Below, one piece after another: positions 37,186 through 40,318 of a stretch of 40,318 nt of DNA. The translations under genes were made by a program, and so were the position numbers. Source of the DNA: Plastoroseomonas sp036499545 (GTDB lineage: Bacteria > Pseudomonadota > Alphaproteobacteria > Acetobacterales > Acetobacteraceae). Within the stretch, counting starts at the first letter, position 1; every line of letters starts with the position of its first letter. The notes under the pieces are model-generated. The model was not told the origin of the DNA. It did no database searches and was given only the letters and a program-made list of their open reading frames with translations. Where the stretch lies: positions 1-40,318 of the forward strand of contig DASYDR010000045.1 of NCBI GenBank assembly GCA_036499545.1, in the 5' to 3' direction.

Positions 37186-38592
37186 ATGCCGTTCATCCGC
37201 GCGCCGAAGCGCCTACTCCTCGCATGGCTGGTGGTCTCGCTTCTGGCCTCCGGGGCCGCATTGGCCCAGGCACCCGGCGCCCTGCCACCCCCACTGACCC
37301 CGCCGGCGACGGTCGCGCCGACGCCAGCCGACGAGGATCCGGCGATCCGGCAATTGCGGGTGCTGCTCGGGCCGGATATCCGGCTTGAATACCGCAGCGC
37401 CGCCGTGACCGATGCCGCCGCCGGCAATTTCCGGCTCGACGACGTCCAACTGCACGGCGCCGATTTCCGCGCTGTGATCGGCACCCTGACGGCCACGGGC
37501 CAGCGCGGGGACGGCGCGCAGACGCTCGCGCTGCACGCCGTCGGCTGGTACGGCAATGACGGGACGCTGCTGTCGGTCAACGATATCCAGCTCGCCGGCC
37601 TGGCCATCCAGCACCCCGCAGCCGATCAGGCGGTGACCGCGGCCGCGCTGATCGGCGCGGTCCGCTTCGATCGCCTGGCGATCGAAGGGGCGGCGTTCGG
37701 CCTGGGCGAGGTCAGCCTCGGCCGCCTGACGGTCGAAGGCTATGGCCCGGGCCGCGAGACCCGTGTCCTGGCGGAGAATTTCGAAGGCCAATGGGCCGGC
37801 GACGGGCCCAATGGCTTCAGCCTGGCGCGGCTCGGCATGAACGGCCTGGACCTCGCGACCGTGATGCTGCTGCAGGTGACTGAGACCCCGTCCGGCCCGG
37901 CGCGGATGCAGGGCACCATGCTGGCCGAGACCTTCGCCCTGACCGAAAACGGCGCCGTGGTCGGCGGTGCCGAGAGCCTGCGCTTCGACACCGCGATCGA
38001 GGTGACCGCGGATGGGCGGATCACCGAGATCGATCGTGGGGTGCTGCGCGGGCTGCAGCTTGATGGCGTTCAGGCCGCGCAGGCCTTCCTGTCCCCGCTT
38101 GGCTACACCGCGCTGCCTGCCGAGATCACCACCGAATCCCGCATGGAGCGGCAGGGCAGGCGCAGCACCATCACGGATGCCGGCATCGCGGTGCCGGGCT
38201 TCGGACGCCTCAGCTTCGGCTTCGACGTAGACGGCCTCGATCCGGCGGCACCGCCGCTGCAGGCGATGACGCAGATCCAGCTGCGCGGGGTGACGCTGGG
38301 CTATCGTGATGACGGGCTGCTGCCGCGGGCCCTCCAGGCGCAGGCCGAGGTCCAGCACATCTCTGTCCCGGCGCTCCGCGCCCAGCTCATCGCGAGCGTG
38401 GCCGGGGCCCTGGAAGGCCCCACGCTCGCTGCGCTGCTCACGCCGATCAAGCGCTTCCTGAGTGGCCAGGCGCAGGCGCTGGAGGTCACGGCGCGGCCGC
38501 CGCAACCGCTCGGCTTCGACGCGCTGGCGCCCGGGCCGGACGGGATGGAGGAGGTCCTGGCCCGACTCGGGCTGGCCGCCACGGCACACTAA
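37186..38592 (+). CDS. Secreted repetitive protein of unknown family (tandem paralogue 2)
   Basis: 468 aa. Signal peptide about 1-28 (LLLAWLVVSLLASGAALAQA), a shorter Pro-rich region (about 29-47), then DEDPAIRQLRVLLGPDIRLE, a counterpart of the paralogue's DEDPAIRRLRATFGANVQM. Shared later blocks are YGPGRETRVLAE (YGPGRPTRLQLE), LRGLQLDGVQAAQAFLSPLG, VPGFGRLSFGFDVDGLDPAA, LGYRDDGLLPRALQAQAE and SGQAQALEVTARPPQPL. It starts 40 bases after the first copy, so the two are likely cotranscribed. The middle parts have diverged far more than the ends. Function unknown. The transketolase leader begins after its stop. Confidence 0.75.
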   Translation: MPFIRAPKRLLLAWLVVSLLASGAALAQAPGALPPPLTPPATVAPTPADEDPAIRQLRVLLGPDIRLEYRSAAVTDAAAGNFRLDDVQLHGADFRAVIGTLTATGQRGDGAQTLALHAVGWYGNDGTLLSVNDIQLAGLAIQHPAADQAVTAAALIGAVRFDRLAIEGAAFGLGEVSLGRLTVEGYGPGRETRVLAENFEGQWAGDGPNGFSLARLGMNGLDLATVMLLQVTETPSGPARMQGTMLAETFALTENGAVVGGAESLRFDTAIEVTADGRITEIDRGVLRGLQLDGVQAAQAFLSPLGYTALPAEITTESRMERQGRRSTITDAGIAVPGFGRLSFGFDVDGLDPAAPPLQAMTQIQLRGVTLGYRDDGLLPRALQAQAEVQHISVPALRAQLIASVAGALEGPTLAALLTPIKRFLSGQAQALEVTARPPQPLGFDALAPGPDGMEEVLARLGLAATAH

Positions 38593-38652
38593 ATTCGCTC
38601 GGAAATAGCGGCGCCGGGCAGCCATCCTGCACCCGTTCGGTCCCAGGGCAAG

Positions 38653-38681
38653 TTGCCGGGGTGGGCCCGGGGCTTTATAGC
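38653..38681 (+). promoter_or_regulatory. Candidate sigma70 promoter of tkt
   Basis: TTGCCG (38653-38658) and TATAGC (38676-38681) are separated by exactly 17 bases, each matching four of six consensus positions. Transcription would start near 38688 and give an untranslated leader of about 120 bases. The match is modest, but it is the best promoter-like pair in the gap. Confidence 0.45.
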
Positions 38682-38711
38682 GGCGGGCGCCTGGCGCGCG
38701 TCCCGGTTCGC

Positions 38712-38780
38712 GGATGCGCTCCAGCTCGTTGTCTCAACGAGCATCCTGGCCTGTCCGGATGATCCCATCCGGACGGGATC
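38712..38780 (+). ncRNA. Structured leader upstream of tkt (two hairpins, alternative pairings)
   Basis: Hairpin 1: GCTCGTTG (38724-38731), loop TCT, CAACGAGC (38735-38742); it can extend with GGATG (38712-38716) to CATCC (38742-38746), leaving a bulge. Hairpin 2: GTCCGGAT (38753-38760), loop GATCCC, ATCCGGAC (38767-38774). The loop GATCCC (38761-38766) is also perfectly complementary to GGGATC (38775-38780), so a second fold competes with hairpin 2. The structures lie between the candidate promoter and the GAGG ribosome site of tkt. No known riboswitch class was recognised. Alternatives are a protein-binding DNA palindrome or a terminator of the upstream operon. Confidence 0.5.
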
Positions 38781-38808
38781 CGCCCCAACCACCGAGGTTT
38801 CCCGCCCC

Positions 38809-40318
38809 GTGGCCAGCATCGCCCCTGCCGCCGACACGCCCAACCCCGCCCTCGCCGCCCAGGCCGCGCTGCTGGCGCTCCCCGTGAGCGAGGAGCGCCG
38901 CATGGCGGATTGCATCCGGGCGCTCGCCATCGATGCGGTGGAAGCCGCGAAATCCGGCCATCCCGGCATGCCGATGGGCATGGCCGATGCCGCCACGGTG
39001 CTGTTCTCCCGCTTCGTGAAGTTCGATGCCGCCGATCCGCGCTGGCCGGATCGCGATCGCTTCGTGCTCAGCGCCGGCCATGGCTCGATGCTGCTCTATT
39101 CGCTGCTGCACCTGACCGGCCATGCCGGCATGGGCATCGAGGAGCTGAAGCGCTTCCGCCAGCTGCATTCCCCGGCCGCCGGCCACCCCGAATTCGGCGA
39201 GCATCCGGGCATCGAGACCACGACCGGCCCGCTCGGCCAGGGCATCGCGACCGCGGTCGGCATGGCGCTGGCCGAGCGGCTGCTGGCGGCGCGCTTCGGC
39301 AAGTCCCTGGTCGACCACCGCACCTGGGTCATCGCCTCGGATGGCGACCTACAGGAAGGCGTGAGCCATGAGGCCGCCTCGCTCGCTGGTCATCTGGAGC
39401 TGTCGAAGCTGACGGTGCTCTGGGACGACAATTCGATCTCGATCGACGGCGATACCGCGCTGTCCTTCACCGACGACACGCTGAAGCGCTTCCAGGCCTA
39501 TGGCTGGGCGGTGCGCCGTGTCGATGGCCACGACCATGAAGCGGTGGCCGCGGCGCTGACCTGGGCGCAGCGCTCCCGCCGGCCGACGCTGATCGCCTGC
39601 CGCACCATCATCGGCTTTGGCGCGCCGACCAAGGCCGGCACCGCCGGCAGCCATGGGTCGCCGCTGGGCGAGAAGGAAGCGGCCGGCGCCAAATCGGCCA
39701 TGGGCTGGAACCACCCGGCCTTCGAGGTGCCGGACGGGCTGCGCGAGCGCTGGGCCACGGTCGGCAGCCGCGGCGCCGGCGCGCGCCGGAGCTGGCTGAA
39801 GCGCCTGGCCAACCACCCGAGCCGCGACGATTTCGAACGCGCGACGGCAGGCAAGCTGCCCGAGGGCTGGCACCTGCCTCTGGCGGCGCTGCGCGCGAAG
39901 CATGCCGAGGAGAAGCCGAAGATCGCCACCCGCATCGCGGGCCAGAAGGCGCTCGAGGCCCTGGTGCCGGCGGTACCGGAGATGGTGGGCGGGTCTGCCG
40001 ACCTCACCGGGTCCAACAACACCAACGTGAAGGGCGTGCCGAGCGTCACGCGCGGCAATTTCGCCGGCCGCTACATCCATTACGGCGTGCGCGAGCATGG
40101 CATGGCCGCCGCCATGAACGGGATGGCGCTGCATGGCGGCATCATCCCCTATTCCGGCACCTTCCTGGTCTTCTCCGACTACATGCGCCCGGCGATCCGC
40201 CTGGCCGCGCTGATGCGCCAGCGGGCGATCCATGTGCTGACCCATGACAGCATCGGCCTTGGCGAGGATGGGCCGACCCATCAGCCGGTCGAGCATGTAG
40301 CGTCCTTCCGCGCGATGC
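38809..40318 (+). CDS. tkt: Transketolase, N-terminal part (3' end outside the window)
   Basis: 503 codons are present. The start is taken as GTG at 38809 with GAGG eleven bases upstream; ATG at 38902 with a GAGGAG site is a good alternative that would begin MADCIRAL, close to the E. coli N-terminus. Conserved segments include AIDAVEAAKSGHPGMPMGMA, DRFVLSAGHGSMLLYSLLHL, TTGPLGQGI, the thiamine diphosphate motif ASDGDLQEG ... DDNSISIDG, TKAGTAGSHGSPLG, and the second domain GGSADLTGSNNTN, HYGVREHGMAAAMNGMALHG. It moves two-carbon units in the pentose phosphate pathway (or the Calvin cycle if present). No other cbb or pentose-pathway gene is in the window. Confidence 0.95.
   Translation, partial: MASIAPAADTPNPALAAQAALLALPVSEERRMADCIRALAIDAVEAAKSGHPGMPMGMADAATVLFSRFVKFDAADPRWPDRDRFVLSAGHGSMLLYSLLHLTGHAGMGIEELKRFRQLHSPAAGHPEFGEHPGIETTTGPLGQGIATAVGMALAERLLAARFGKSLVDHRTWVIASDGDLQEGVSHEAASLAGHLELSKLTVLWDDNSISIDGDTALSFTDDTLKRFQAYGWAVRRVDGHDHEAVAAALTWAQRSRRPTLIACRTIIGFGAPTKAGTAGSHGSPLGEKEAAGAKSAMGWNHPAFEVPDGLRERWATVGSRGAGARRSWLKRLANHPSRDDFERATAGKLPEGWHLPLAALRAKHAEEKPKIATRIAGQKALEALVPAVPEMVGGSADLTGSNNTNVKGVPSVTRGNFAGRYIHYGVREHGMAAAMNGMALHGGIIPYSGTFLVFSDYMRPAIRLAALMRQRAIHVLTHDSIGLGEDGPTHQPVEHVASFRAM

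Noticed and set aside
35574..37607. 677-codon open frame opposite the first secreted paralogue
   Set aside because: Antisense shadow; the plus strand has a signal peptide, ribosome site and a paralogue in the same frame.
1..40318. CRISPR array, tRNA, rRNA, IS element or prophage
   Set aside because: No regular spacer-repeat pattern, tRNA cloverleaf with CCA-type ends, rRNA sequence, transposase or phage gene was recognised by eye. A tRNA scan would settle the tRNA point.

Overview
The window is a GC-rich (roughly 70% by eye) stretch of an alphaproteobacterial chromosome. An Acetobacteraceae member near Roseomonas is the most likely source; this is an inference from the NDUFA12-type complex I protein, phasin, clpS-clpA order, envC-ctpA-yibQ-rppH order, abundance of DMT/LysR/AraC genes and codon use. 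No rRNA, tRNA, IS element, prophage or CRISPR array was seen.

Layout. 1-5.4 kb: tail of a SugE-type SMR pump, then a leftward cell-envelope operon (WYL regulator, EnvC-like activator, CtpA protease, YibQ-like protein, RppH). 5.4-8.8 kb: DMT exporter, LysR regulator and a divergent SDR plus F420-type NADP-binding protein. 8.8-10.3 kb: leftward NDUFA12, MlaD, 72-aa protein, DUF2155 cluster. 10.3-17.9 kb, the most accessory-looking part: a 150-bp repeat element, a degenerate B12-dependent ribonucleotide reductase homologue, RidA, a second repeat copy, a GNAT/DUF482 protein, a DMT exporter translationally coupled to a nuclease-DUF2075 helicase fusion, and a secreted EEP-family nuclease/phosphatase. 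18-22 kb: tandem AraC paralogues, MFS transporter, PPK2. 22-25.8 kb: FMN-dependent glutamate-synthase-like membrane protein with an AT-rich 5' end, then a DJ-1/PfpI hydratase, its GlxA-type regulator and an AhpD-like protein. 25.9-31.4 kb: clpA, clpS, phasin, a D,D-carboxypeptidase and a third repeat copy. 31.4-35.5 kb: LysR with a divergent PNPOx-family flavoprotein, galU, a membrane J-domain protein and a VWA-like protein. 35.6-40.3 kb: two tandem secreted paralogues of unknown family, then the 5' part of transketolase behind a structured leader.

Most notable. (1) Three full copies and one truncated head of a 150-bp intergenic element lie at about 10.37, 12.70-12.87 and 31.21 kb, all in the same orientation. 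It folds into four hairpins, and three base pairs change compensatorily between copies, which argues for selection on RNA or single-stranded DNA structure. (2) The 511-aa product at 10.6-12.2 kb keeps the NrdJ scaffold and TSCPD C-terminus but lacks the catalytic cysteine motif. (3) A PD-(D/E)XK-like domain fused to a DUF2075 helicase is a candidate genome-defence protein. (4) The tkt leader contains strong, partly mutually exclusive hairpins downstream of a plausible sigma70 promoter. Several palindromic operators sit in divergent promoter regions next to their presumed regulators.
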